A DNA stretch of 64,000 bases from Rhodotorula mucilaginosa (Eukaryota; Basidiomycota; Microbotryomycetes; Sporidiobolales; Sporidiobolaceae), in NCBI GenBank assembly GCA_034406715.1, contig CP137869.1:496001-560000 (forward strand), read 5' to 3'. Below are positions 36,640-49,707 of the stretch, piece by piece. Position 1 is the first letter of the stretch, and each line of letters begins with the position of its first letter. The translations under genes and the position numbers were made by a program. A model generated the notes under the pieces. That model searched no databases, was not told the origin of the DNA, and was given only the letters and a program-made list of their open reading frames with translations.

Positions 36640-39600
36640 ATGCAGCAGCAGCCGTCGCACCCGCTCGCGTCGCTCTCGTCAGCAGCGCGATACGCCGCCA
36701 ACTCGTCGCCCGTCCGAACCTCCGAACTCGCCCAGCAGCACCAGCAGCAGGGCGGCTCCAATTCGGCAGGAGCTGTACAGAGTCCGGAGGAGTACCATCC
36801 GTCGTCGATGCGGCCATCGAGCCCGCCTCGCAATGCTGCCGCAGAGGACGGCGGCTCGATCATGACGACACAGTCGACCACAAAGAGGAGGCGGACGACT
36901 CTGCAGGACGGCAATAGGACGTCGGAGGAACCGCACCTGGTCAAGAAGACGAAATTGCTGTCGTGTACAGAGTGCAAGGTCAGTTTCCATCCGCGCTCCG
37001 ACCACCCGAGGATCCACTTTTGCTCACGGTTCCTTTTCCCTCTTGACACAGCGGAGAAAGATCAAGGCGAGTCTACTGTTTCGCTTCTGCAACATGACTA
37101 CGAAGAGCCTGACAGGCGTGTTCTCCGTGTCCTCAGTGTGACCGCAAAGTGAGCCCAGATGGACGCCCAGGAGAATCGCGCGCCAAAAGCTGACCGTCCC
37201 GAACCCAGTTGCCGTGCCTGGCCTGCTGCAAGCGCGGCGAGCCGGAAGCCTGCAAGTGGCCCGACGAGTTTGACAAGCCCCAAGTCGACGTGCAGCCGTT
37301 CGCCCTCACCGGCGACCTGGTCGTCCTCGCGCAGCGGATCCAGTCCCTCGAAGAATGGGCGCAGACCCTCCCCGCCGAGTTGCGCGAAGCGGCGCCCGTC
37401 CCGACTCGGTTCGAACCTTCGCTGTACGGAACGACGTCGAAGCAAAAGGCGCACGAACTCGGGACGAGTGTGCGCGCGAAACCGCGCAGCCGGTCTGGTG
37501 TGACGAGCAAGGCGGAGGCGGATGAAGACCACATGTACGACGCCCCGAGTCGCGACTTGAGCGAGGTATCTTTCTGTTCCCGAATTCTCACAGTTCAGGT
37601 CGGCACGCTAACTAACGCGAAATGTGCCCTCTGCAGACCGAAGACGCTGCGATCCAACTCGAATCGATGGCGTTCGCGACGCGCCTCCCCGACTCGAAAT
37701 ACCGCCCGCACGACAGCCTACCCTTGCTCGACAGCGCCGCCTCGCCCAGCACTGCCGGTTTGGCCAAGAGCAAGGGCACCAATAACGCAGATCCGCAGCC
37801 CGTTGCGCGCGAACTGACGGCGTGGGGAACTTCGGTCGTCGGGCACCCGCTCGTCTACGACGGACCGTGGTCAGGCCCCGCGCTCGGACTCGAAATGTGC
37901 TTCTCGCTCGAAGAGTTGCAGATGCACTACAGGCGGGCGCTCGACTCGATCTGGCCGCACATGCCAGATCGAGCGCTCTCTCAAAAGCTCGTCGCGAAAT
38001 ACTTTGACGAGGTGCGTATATCATCACGGAGGAAAGGAACGGACGCAGCAAACGAGCTGCGAAGAATTGACGCGCAGTGTTTCGCAGATCGCCTGGCTGC
38101 ATGCGGTCTTTCATCGAGAAACTTTCGAGGCCGAGCACGACCGCGCTTGGGAGATGATCGACAGCGGCAGGCGAGAAGAGATTGACCCCCTGTGGCTCAG
38201 CTGCTACTTCCTTGTGAGCATCTACAAGGACTTCCAGCACGTCGCTCAAAACGTTCGTTGCTGAGAGCGAGGACGCCGTCCGCAGGTTCTCGCGCTCTCA
38301 CTCGACGGGCTCCGCAGCACCGAGATGAACGCGCAGCTCACGCCCGAGGAGCTTTCCCGCTGCGATACGATGATTTGGTACGGGTGCGCGCATCGCCTGT
38401 TGCAACTCGGCAACGGCGTCGGGCGACCTCAAGTCCGCTTCATCATGTGCGCACATAGTCTATCTGAGGTTCTTCTGTGCTCACATTGCTTCGAGCTGAT
38501 GGTCGTTTCTTCGCCGTCGTGTAGGATTGCCATCCTCATCGGCCAGTGGTTGCAGACGAGCAGCGCGAGCGGGCGCGTGACCGCCTTCCTGACGATCCTT
38601 GCCGGTGCGCTGCGGACAGCGCAGGTAAGCTTTCGCTTCATACGCGGTGAGAAGGAAGATGACGCGTTCCTGATTGAGCTCTCTCTTTAAACCCCTCGCG
38701 ACGCAGATCATGGGACTGCATCAACTCACGTCGGATCCGGCTCACATGCCGCCACCTGACCCTGCCTGGCCACCCGCGGCGTGCTCGATGCGCCGCGAAA
38801 CCGCGTTGCGGCTCTTCCATACGCTGCTCTTCTACGACTGTAGGTTCAGTTGCGTCTCAAATGCTGCTTGCCAGGCTAAGATGCTGATGGTCACTCCTGC
38901 AGGTTTGAGCGCCTCTACGCGCTTTCGGTCGTACCTACTCGACCCGCGCCAATGTAAGTTCATCAAGCCACTTGTGCACCGTTCTGCGTGCGGCCTGACG
39001 CTTCTGTTCACCTCGAAAGGTACGACTCCGGAGCCTTCAAACATTGATTGGAGCCAGATGTCGATCACGGACTGGCGCATCCAGCCTAAACCGAGGAGTG
39101 AATATACCGACATGAGTTTCGAATATGCGAAGCACCGCAGCAGTGAAGCGTGAGCCTTCCTTCCTGGCTCTGAGTGCGGCATATTGCTGACCTCGGCAAC
39201 ACCCGCAAATGAAGCTATCGCCTGGCATTCGACAAGCTCTTGTCCGGCAATACCGAGCTGAGTTACACGACGATCCTCGAGCTCGACAGGATGTACCGCT
39301 TGATTCTCGACGAATGCATCCAGTCGCTCCAAACTCCCGCGAACGATACGAACACGTCCGAGGTGACCAACCGGCAGCGCAAGCGCTGGATGTGCGAGGA
39401 CGGCTTGCACTCGCGGCTGGTGCGCCTGCACCGGCCGTTCATGACACAGTACGAGACGTCGCGCAAGGCCTGCGTCGAGAGTGCGACGCTGCTCCTCCAG
39501 ATCCACCGCCGCATCGCGATCGTTTCGCGGAATGTGCGTCGAGACGGGTCTCCTTTCTCAGTCTTGCGGACGAGATATTGAACGTCGTGACGCTCTCTCG

Positions 39601-40559
39601 TACAGGTCTGGTTCATTTACGTGCATTGCTTGTCTGCGGCCATTTGCTTGTTTGTGGACTTTTTCCGGTGCGTCCTCCAGTTCGTTGATCGCAGTCATGG
39701 AGTCTTAATGTTCACGAACGACGGACTCTGATGCAGGGCTATCGATCACGACCGTCCGACCGAGGAGATCGAGGAGAAGCGCGCCAACCTGGCCATCTCG
39801 CTCGACGTCTTTGGGCACACCGACCAAGTCCGGTCGCCCTCTTTGCGGGTCGTCGTGCAGACGGGGTACGAGATCCTGCGCGGCTTGTTCGAAGCGAGCG
39901 ACCTGCGACGGACGACTCGAGCGGCGCAGGCGCTCATGGGTCGCAAGGGCGGCAAGGAGCAACCGCCGGTGGAAAGCTTTGCGGCGGTCCTGCAGCGCTT
40001 GACGCGTCAACTTTCGATCGATGCCCAGACGACGAAACAGATCGAACCTATTCGAGTCGCCACGGGGGTCACGGCGTCCGCGGCGGCGTTGTCTTCGTCG
40101 TCACAATTTGGGGCCACCGGCGCTAGCGACCAGCAGCCCGCCGCCTCGGCCGCAGCGCCCTTCATCTCGAACGGCTTTGGCGGGTCGGGTCGGGCACCGG
40201 TGTACGAGCCGAGCCCGTACAACTTCAATGTACCGGTCGACTTGTCGTACGTGAATGGAGGGGAGGCGTACATGCCGAACGAGTTTTTCCGCGACGTCGG
40301 CTTGACGCCCGGCACGATCGGGTTCAACCTCGACTACCTCTCCTCCGGCGGCGGCGGCGGCGATGCGAACATGCAGCCGGTCGATGCCGCCATGGGTGCG
40401 ACTGCCCCGAGCGGAACGGGACCTGCGGCATACGATCCACTGCAGGGCACGAACGGCATGTACGACTGGCCGGCTTTCGCGGCGGGCGAAGCGACGAGCG
40501 AGCAGGGGAAACTCGCCGCCAGTGCCTTGATGGATCAGCTTGCGACCGGGATGTGGTAG
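36640..40559 (+). CDS. Zn2Cys6 fungal transcription factor
   Basis: ATG 36640, TAG 40557-40559, many introns. After a Gln/Ser-rich start and basic STTKRRRTT comes the binuclear zinc cluster CTECK-RRKIK-CDRK-LPCLACCKRGEPEAC, six cysteines in the C-x2-C-x6-C...C-x2-C pattern. It is assembled from four exons, two of them only 15 nt (37052-37066) and 12 nt (37137-37148), with a GC donor after the 15-nt exon. A linker and coiled-coil-like segment (ALTGDLVVLAQRIQSLEEWA) precede the fungal-specific regulatory domain (MCFSLEELQMHYRRALDSIW, IAWLHAVFHRETFEAEHDRA, DPLWLSCYFL). A long Ala/Ser/Gly-rich C terminus may be the activation region. The target genes cannot be inferred; no pathway cluster is adjacent. 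Confidence 0.9.
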
Positions 40560-40697
40560 CTCTCAACCCACTATAGATTGACCTAATTAATTACAAAATG
40601 TAATCGCGCTGAATAGGCGAGTTTGTAATGCGCGTTTGAACCGCATCATCGGTTGCGTCGTCAGCCTCGTTTCATCTCGAGACACCTCGCGCACGCT

Positions 40698-42761
<2,064 letters not shown>

Positions 42762-43445
42762 ACTTCTGAGTCTAGCGAGCTGCTGCTGCTGAATGCTGCA
42801 ACCGTAGAACCAGTGAACCTCGCGACGGTGTTTTCGATCCAGGGAAGCGCTTCGTTCCGGGGCCCTACCATCGATAAGCCTGCGTCCCGGTCGGTCGGTG
42901 CACAGTCGCGCTTGCGATCCCGCGGTCGCCGATGGGCATGACCATGCATGACCCGCGTCTTGACGGTCCGCTTGGATGTGATCGGTAAAAGCTTGCAAGA
43001 GTTTAACGACCACCCGGCCGGAGATCTGCAAGCTAAAGTGGCGATTTCCGAAAAAGGTGATTCGGTGTGGCCTCGAGCGTCATCTGCCCGCTTGGCAATG
43101 TATCGCTTTGGGTAACTGTGTGCGACAGCGGGTCAGGTGAAGCAGTTCGAACGCACTTTACAGTCACGTTGATTGGCACCTGCAGTACTGTACTTGGCGA
43201 GCTCGATTTGAGGACCTGCAGACCGGTTCAGGGCCGCAGTTTATCATAGCCACGCTTCCAGCCAAAATGTGGAGCGCCTCAGCAGCCCGACGGCTCTTCC
43301 ACGCGACGCTTGGCTATGTAATTTGCGGCTCCAACCATCTTTTGTAGGTTCGTGCTCTGGCTCTCGTCAGGAGATCCGACTTCACGTTCCCCTCCCTCGC
43401 TTCTCCGCCCGATCTGCCAATCTCGCTTCTAAGCAGTCGCCCGCA
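42762..43445. other. Intergenic region between RPT2 and the RGS gene
   Basis: Nothing coding is supported. It should include the RPT2 3' end and the promoter/leader of the downstream gene; CT-rich sequence occurs at about 43370-43420, just ahead of the ATG. Confidence 0.4.
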
Positions 43446-45150
43446 ATGGCTGCTGTGACTGTCGACGCACCCCCGGCTGCCCTCAGCTATGAGCAGGGCC
43501 CTCCTTCGATCACTCCGGCGAACCGCCCTCGTCGATTGCGGCGCAGGCAGCCGCCGACGTGCCCGCCCAAGGGACGCTACCGCATCTCAGAGGTCGCCAA
43601 GCTGCCGAACCGGATCGTGCACCCCGGCAAGCTCATCGAGAAGGACTTGCTGTCCAAGTCGACGGCGTCCGATTCTCGGGACGTCGAGAAGGAGGCGATC
43701 GACCCGTACCGCGGCGTCACGGCCGGAGTCGTGAGTTGCTTCGCGGAGCGGACTGCGGTAGTCGCAAACAGATGCTCATACTCGTATGTCTCTACAGGTC
43801 CGCGGGATGCACCGCGTCAAGCTGTGCGACGTGACCATGGACGACGTTCTCGAAGGAAAGCACACGCCGCCTTTGACGCTCCGCGACTTTGAGGACTTTC
43901 TGTGCTTCCGCCAAAAAGCGGCAGAGAACCTGTGAGTCCAGGGCTCCGGGGCGTTCGTGGGCGCATCCCTATGCGCAAGGCTGACGACACGAAACGCGCC
44001 AGCTATTTCTACCTGTGGCTCACCGAGTACTCGAAGCTCTACAATGCGCACCCGCCGGTGCAGCGGCCTCACCAAGACACTCTGATCTTGTCAAAGTCGT
44101 TCAAGACGGCGGTCGACACATTCTTCTCCGAGGCGTCGCCGCTCGAACTGAACGTGCCGTCCGACGTTCGCCGCGAGATTGACGAGCGGATCCGATCGGT
44201 CTCGGCGCAGGCCGAGCCGTTCTTGCCGCCGTCCGCGTTCGACAGAGTCAACCACGAAGCGAGCGAGTCGCTCGCCATCTCGTTCAAGGCGTTCCGGAAG
44301 CAGGTCGTCCGCAACGCCGATCGGAACCGCGGCTGGTTCGCCATGTTCCTCGGCATCACCACTTGGGCACTCGGCCTGATCCCGACCATCGTCTGCGCCG
44401 TCCTCAACAAGAGCCGCGGTTGGAGGGCATTGGGGATCCCGCTGTGGTGGTTTGGCCCGGTCGTGGCTTTGGGAGGCTGGGGCAAGGTACGCTCCACTTT
44501 CCGCGTCTCCCCTCGGAGGCTGGAGCTCAGGGAGTTGACAGCTTTCTTCTGTTTCCCAGACCTGCCTCGTAATCTACATGTTTGGCGACAACCGTCAACT
44601 ATACCCGTGGGAGATTGCGGCCGTCAAAGCGGAAACCGAATCTATTACGTCCGGCTCCGACACGAGCGACCCTTGGGGCTTTTCGTCTTCGCCCGACCTT
44701 TCTACCGCCACCGCCACCGCCACCGCCACCGCCACCGCCACCGCCGCCACCGCCGCAACACAACGCTCGAGTGTCGACGAGAAGGCAGGGTCGAGTCTCG
44801 ACTCTACTGACGCTCAGACTGCGCCGTCGTCGGGCTCGCCTCGCCACTCGGCCTTCTTCGACCTCGGCTACATCCCTCGCGGCACTCGACCGTCTTCCGC
44901 TTCCGTGTCGGGCTCGGAAGGCAGCGCCTCCCGCTCCAGTCGGTCGGCCACGACCCCCGGCGGACTCTACTTCGCACCGGCGGCGATGGATCTTCCCCCG
45001 TCGAGTCGTGTTTGGGAAGCCTTCACGAAGCAACTCAGCCCGGTCGTCGCGCGCGCTCAACGCAACCTGGTCGCGACTGCAGCACTCTACGGTCTCGTCA
45101 TCATGGCAATCACGGCCGCTATCTGTCTTTCCGTGCCAAACCGCAATTAA
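43446..45150 (+). CDS. RGS-domain membrane protein, RAX1-like
   Basis: ATG 43446, TAA 45148-45150. An N-terminal part with CPPKGRYRISEVAKLPNR leads to an RGS-like domain: LCDVTMDDVLEGKHTPPLTL, RDFEDFLCFRQKAAENLYFY, LWLTEYSKLY, ...SKSFKTAVDTFFSEASPLEL, FLPPSAFDRVNHEASESLAI. Two helices follow (GWFAMFLGITTWALGLIPTI and GIPLWWFGPVVALGG..LVIYMF) and a third lies at the C terminus (LVATAALYGLVIMAITAAIC). RGS plus three C-terminal membrane spans is the layout of yeast Rax1, a bud-site cortical landmark. Between helices two and three is a Ser-rich loop with an alternating Thr-Ala tract from the hexanucleotide repeat at 44704. Introns near 43731-43799, 43932-44001 and 44487-44560. Confidence 0.8.
44704..44757 (+). 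repeat. (ACCGCC)n coding microsatellite
   Basis: About seven ACCGCC units followed by two imperfect ones within an exon, encoding alternating Thr-Ala. Unit length of six keeps the frame, so copy-number change would lengthen or shorten the loop without a frameshift. Confidence 0.9.
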
Positions 45151-45232
45151 CTTCCGTTTTCTAGGTTGTAGCTCTTGATTAATACTGTGTTGCGTGGAGT
45201 GCATAAAAACATACAGACATGAATGGTTGCGT

Positions 45233-48200
45233 CTAGATCCGTTCCAGGAAGCCCATCTGCAGATCGCCGAAGCGTCGTTTCGCTTCTGGATACACTTGGG
45301 TGCTGGCCTGCAGCACCTCCGACAACTGATCGACGATGCGGCGCGGATACGCCATACGCTCGTGTTTGGCCGCCTCGAACGGAGCACTGCGTTTACGAGA
45401 TTATCCGTCAGGGGCGGCGCTCAGATGCGTGCGCGAAGGAAGAGACTTGCCACCGAGGATCGTCGTTACCGGTCACTTGAGCATAAAACACTTTGACGGC
45501 GTTCATGCCTTTCGCGGTACCGCCATGCAGATGAGACTGCACGACTGGGTCACTGCTGTTGAACGCCAGCCGGATCGACGGATTGAAGAACCAAAGCTGA
45601 ACAACGCCGTGCGAAAAAGTGTCAGCGGAGCGAATCTTGCCTCGAATGTTTCGGACTGCGACTCACCACGAGGCGCGCTTGCTCGTCCGCCGCATCTTCG
45701 ATGACGAAGCGGTGACAGGCGTGGGCCTGACCCGTTTCGAGCATCTCGGCTACGAGATAGGCGCTGAGCGGAGCCCGCGGAAGGAGCGCAGGGTCGGAAC
45801 ATTGAGGATAGCTGGCATACTTCAGAAGGCGAAAAGCGGGCTGCGTCGCCTCCTGTGCGTTCGGTTCGACGACCTGCCATCCGACTAGCGATCGGCAGCT
45901 TGAACAGTGCGCGGGAGCGAGCAAATCGCCGTTCTCGGCGCGAGCAGGCTGTCGTGGAAGGATCGCTCGTCAATAGAGCATTCATCTAGAACAGGCGTGT
46001 CCTCTCCGGTGTAGCCCCCACCGCGGTAGCTCGAGCGGGAGAGTTGTTTAGGAGAGAGTCTATGGCTCGATCTTGGACCCTTGTATCAGCCCAGCGTCCC
46101 TAGGAATGTTCCTTCGACCATCGCGGTTCCGCCCCTTTCAGGGTCGTGTACCAGCGACAGCCGTTTTATAGGATCTGGGAGCTGGTCTTTCTTGTTGATC
46201 CGGGAGAGAGGGGGGAGGAGGGAAAGGGTCAGGAAGGAGGGGCCAAAAGACCCACCTGTTTCTCAGCTTGCACATCGCAATTGCGGACGAGATTCGACGG
46301 GAAGAGCAGGTACGTGTTTGAGACGAGACCTTCATCCGGCCGCGGTTTGATGCCCTTGCCCTTGGCAATCAGGTCATCCGAGAGCGCCTGGTCTTGATGG
46401 CACATCCACGCGTCGATAAGCTCGGCCCAGTGCTCGCTCGGGAGAGCGTTGTACCTCGTGATCGATGCGGCTTGCACGAGTTCGACGTCACAAACCGAGC
46501 AGCGATACGACGTCGGCATGCTGGATCTCAACTCGTCCGCCATGAGAGGCGTGCGGATCTCGAGGTCGGGTCGCTCGAGAGCCGGAGAGCCGAGCGCAAC
46601 CGTCAGGCGCGCTTCGTATCCATCGTCGACGGCAGCGAGCTCGACTTCTTGCTGCGGCACTCGGCATGGCAATGCAATTCGTGATGCAGGTCGTCCGCCC
46701 TCCGGCGCGACGAGAATGGCATCGTCTTCGAGCGCGACGATCTTGAAGGGAGCGCCGCCCGCCATTCCTCGTCGCGGCCAGAACGAGACGTGCAGCGTTC
46801 CGAGGTTACGCGACAGCTCGACGATCGAGTCGACCTCGGCGTGCGGCAGTACTGATGCGGAAATCACGTTGCGAGTCAGTCCTCCTCGCGTCCGCCAAAA
46901 CGAGGCGCATCACCGCCCGTACCGTGGGTCGAAGTCCCGGGCCGAGACCGGTTGGCGATTTGAGCGTCCTCCAATGCGGCCGAGACGTCTTGTGAGCATC
47001 TGCGGGACCCCGGCGCCCGCTTGAGGAGGCCGCGTTTGAGCGATTTCCAGGAAGTGTTTGCATCGTTTGTATCCGCGGACGGAATGTCGAATCGCCCATC
47101 GGCGGGCGCAGACTGCGGCCGTGCGAGCAAGTCTCGAGTCGTACTCGGACTCGCCTGGGCGAAAGGATCCCTCGTTGCGAATGTCCGATCCGAGCCCTCG
47201 GGAATGGATGCGCTGCTGGACCGAAAGACGGCGTCTTGAGCTGCGAGGCGTCCCTTGCCGGTATGTTGCAGAATAAAGTCTCGACGTGAAGTCTCGGACC
47301 TGTCGAAGAGAGCATCGAGCTGGAAAAGAAGAACCGGTGAGGATTCTGCTTGGTTCGTGTTGCGCAGATCAACTCCCCAAACTTACTCGAGCCTGCACAC
47401 TGGGATCAGCGACAGGCGCCTTCCTTTTCCCGCTGAGGAAGCGCAGACAAGTCAGCTCATGCCAGGTCTCCGGTGGAAGGTCGCGCGGTCCCCAGACTCA
47501 CTTCAGCTCGACCCTCTGATCCGCCAGAGTCCTCCGCGCCGCCTTGTCAATCTGATCGAGCATGCGCTCAAACGCGTGGTCTTCGAATGCTTTCGTATCT
47601 TCCCGAAGCCCAGCCGAAGACGGCCGTTCGGCAACGCCCGCATGAGCGAGACGAGAAGCCTGCGGCAGCGGTTGCACCGGCGCCGCGCGCTGGTCGTTCA
47701 ACCGACCTTGGTTCAGGCGCTCGATCGCATTGCCGAGGTTGGCAAGTTGTCGCTCTCGGAGCGCCCTCCGGTCCGGCTCGACGCGCTGGTTCGCAAGTTG
47801 CGGCGAGACGACGTACAGCCGCTCGATGGCCTCCGTCACGCCGTCGAGGTCGCGGCGCATCTTTTCGCTGTGCGCAGACGTCGAGACCTTGCGCGTGCGT
47901 GTTCGCAGTGGCGCGCCATCGACACCTGCTTCGACGGCGGCATGCTTCGACTCGCCGGCAGCGAGGTCAAAGTGGTTGTCCCGAAGCATCCCGTCGTCGA
48001 CATACGCGGGAGGAAGGTGCGCGTGACTCGGTCCCGCGTGCTGCGAGTATTGCGGCGGAAGATCTGATCCCGATGCGCCGTCGAGTGAATAGCGGATCGG
48101 CGGTTCGGGCGAGCGATGCGGCGAAAGAGACGAGTCGGCGGCGTCCTGCTCAAAGACTTCGAGGACCCGAGCATGCGACAGCAGCCGCAGTCGCTCGGAA

Positions 48201-49315
48201 AGGTCGTCGACGCGACCCCAGAGCAAGTCCCGCTCGGCGTGCTCGACCGCTCGCAAGACGCCCGCGACCGGTGGTTCAAAGGAGCCGCGCGACGACCCCA
48301 GCAAGGCCGAAGCACCACGTTCGAGCGTCGCGCCGAGCGTCTGATCGCCCCGCCGGCCAGTTGCAAGAGTCGTTTCGACATGTCCGGAGGGTTCGGAGCC
48401 GAGGTCTCGACCTCCGGAGAGATCGGCTAATCGCTGCAAGCAAGCGAGAAGCGATACGAGGGAGCGAGCCAATTCCGCATCGGTCGGGAGAAGCCAATCC
48501 TCGGGCGCGAACTGGTCCAGACGACTCTGTACCTCGTCGAGAACCGTCAAGGTCGCGCTCGGTGGACGAGACCTCCTCGCGTCCAGTGGCGAGCTCCGTT
48601 CGGCCGACTGCATCTCGCTCGGACTCTGGTGCCGTTCTGCAGACGGTTGCCGAGCTCGCAAGCTTCGGAGAAGTCCCATCAAGGTCACGTCGTCGTCTGC
48701 CATCTGGGTCGAAGCGGATGAAAGGCGGTTCTGAGGCGAGGACGAGACCGCGTCGGAAGAAGCGTCGACGAGAGGGGCGAGTCCGGTATTCGTGGCAGCG
48801 TCCGCCGACAAGGGCGTCTCGGCTAATCTCGTCGGGAGAGCTTCTCGGATGACAGAGTCGAGCGCAGACACGAAAGCCTGCCTCGCTGCTCGCAACGAGA
48901 CGAGCAGGTTCTGTTGCGGTCAGATGGGAGTTTCAGCTGCATGTCCGTCTCACCACAGGTGCGGACCTGGCTGCGGATGAAGGTGAAGACGCACCATGGC
49001 ATCCTGCGACTGCTCCGCGACCGCCTGCGGAGCACTCGCGGGCACAGTCCGCGAGTCGACGTCTTGTTGTCGATCACGTCGCCGTTGACCGGTCGAGGCG
49101 GCCCGAGTCGAGCCAGCAAAGAGCTGTTCGCGCCCGAGGTCGATCAGGTCTTGCTCTTGCTCGGCTCGTGCATGCTCCGGCTGTACAACGTGCGAATGCC
49201 GGGAGAGTTGAGTGAGCGGTGCAGGGTCGAGTGGGACGGCGGTCGGGTCAAAGGCAGCATTGACGCGCTCTGCTGGGCCGTCTCGAGTAGCTATGGACCG
49301 CTCCAACGTGGCCAT
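45233..49315 (-). CDS. UBE3D/IPA1-type E2-binding protein with long N-terminal extension (possible fusion)
   Basis: The C-terminal third is a HECT-like E2-binding domain: TSYRCSVCDVELVQA, YNALPSEHWAELIDAWMCHQ, then LLAPAHCSSCRSLVGWQVVE, FRLLKYASYP, ACHRFVIEDA, WFFNPSIRLAF, MNAVKVFYAQVTG and the end VLQASTQVYPEAKRRFGDLQ-MGFLERI, TAG 45233-45235. These match human UBE3D blocks. Upstream (46876-49315) is a roughly 800-residue Ser/Arg/Leu-rich region starting at ATG 49313-49315 (MATLERSIATRDGPAERVNA). Read straight, it stops at 46876-46878; but a GTACGG or GTGATG donor near 46900 and the acceptor TTCCGCATCAG near 46855, with a CTGAC branch site, join it in frame to LPHAEVDSIVELSRNLGTL. I see no ATG for a separate UBE3D gene. 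Two genes remain possible. Confidence 0.6.
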
Positions 49316-49707
49316 GCGCGCTGTGTGCGACAAGCTCGCTCGTGAGTGGTCGCCGCTCTGCCAAGGAGGACTCGGTTCGCTTCGCTCCGCCTTTGTTTCG
49401 CTTTCATTACAACATCCGAGCACTTTGAACAGATCTCTCTCCCGAGGCGCTTCTCGCTGGATCGATTGATTATCATGAACATCTTGCACCTCGTCTATAG
49501 ACAAAGACAGAGGGAGGGAGGGTGGGAAAAGGAAAGGCAACGAGCAGAAGAGCCCCGGAGGAGGGAACGAAAGTCAAAGGGTACAGGTGTCGAGTAACAA
49601 CGCCTCGGAATGAAAAGCAGGGGCAAAAGAGCGGCGCCAGTTGAGGATACAGTTTGCGAGGAGGAGGGAACAGGAACGAGAGTGTGGCAGGGCGAGGCGA
49701 GACGAGC
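49316..49707. other. Intergenic region between two minus-strand genes
   Basis: Plus strand is purine-rich at 49500-49600 (GGAGGGAGGGTGGGAAAAGG). It is expected to hold the 3' end of the next minus-strand gene and the promoter of the UBE3D-type gene. Nothing else seen. Confidence 0.4.

Noticed and set aside
47473-48852. 459-codon plus-strand frame
   Set aside because: Arg/Ser/Pro-rich mirror of the minus-strand coding region, which has better splice support.
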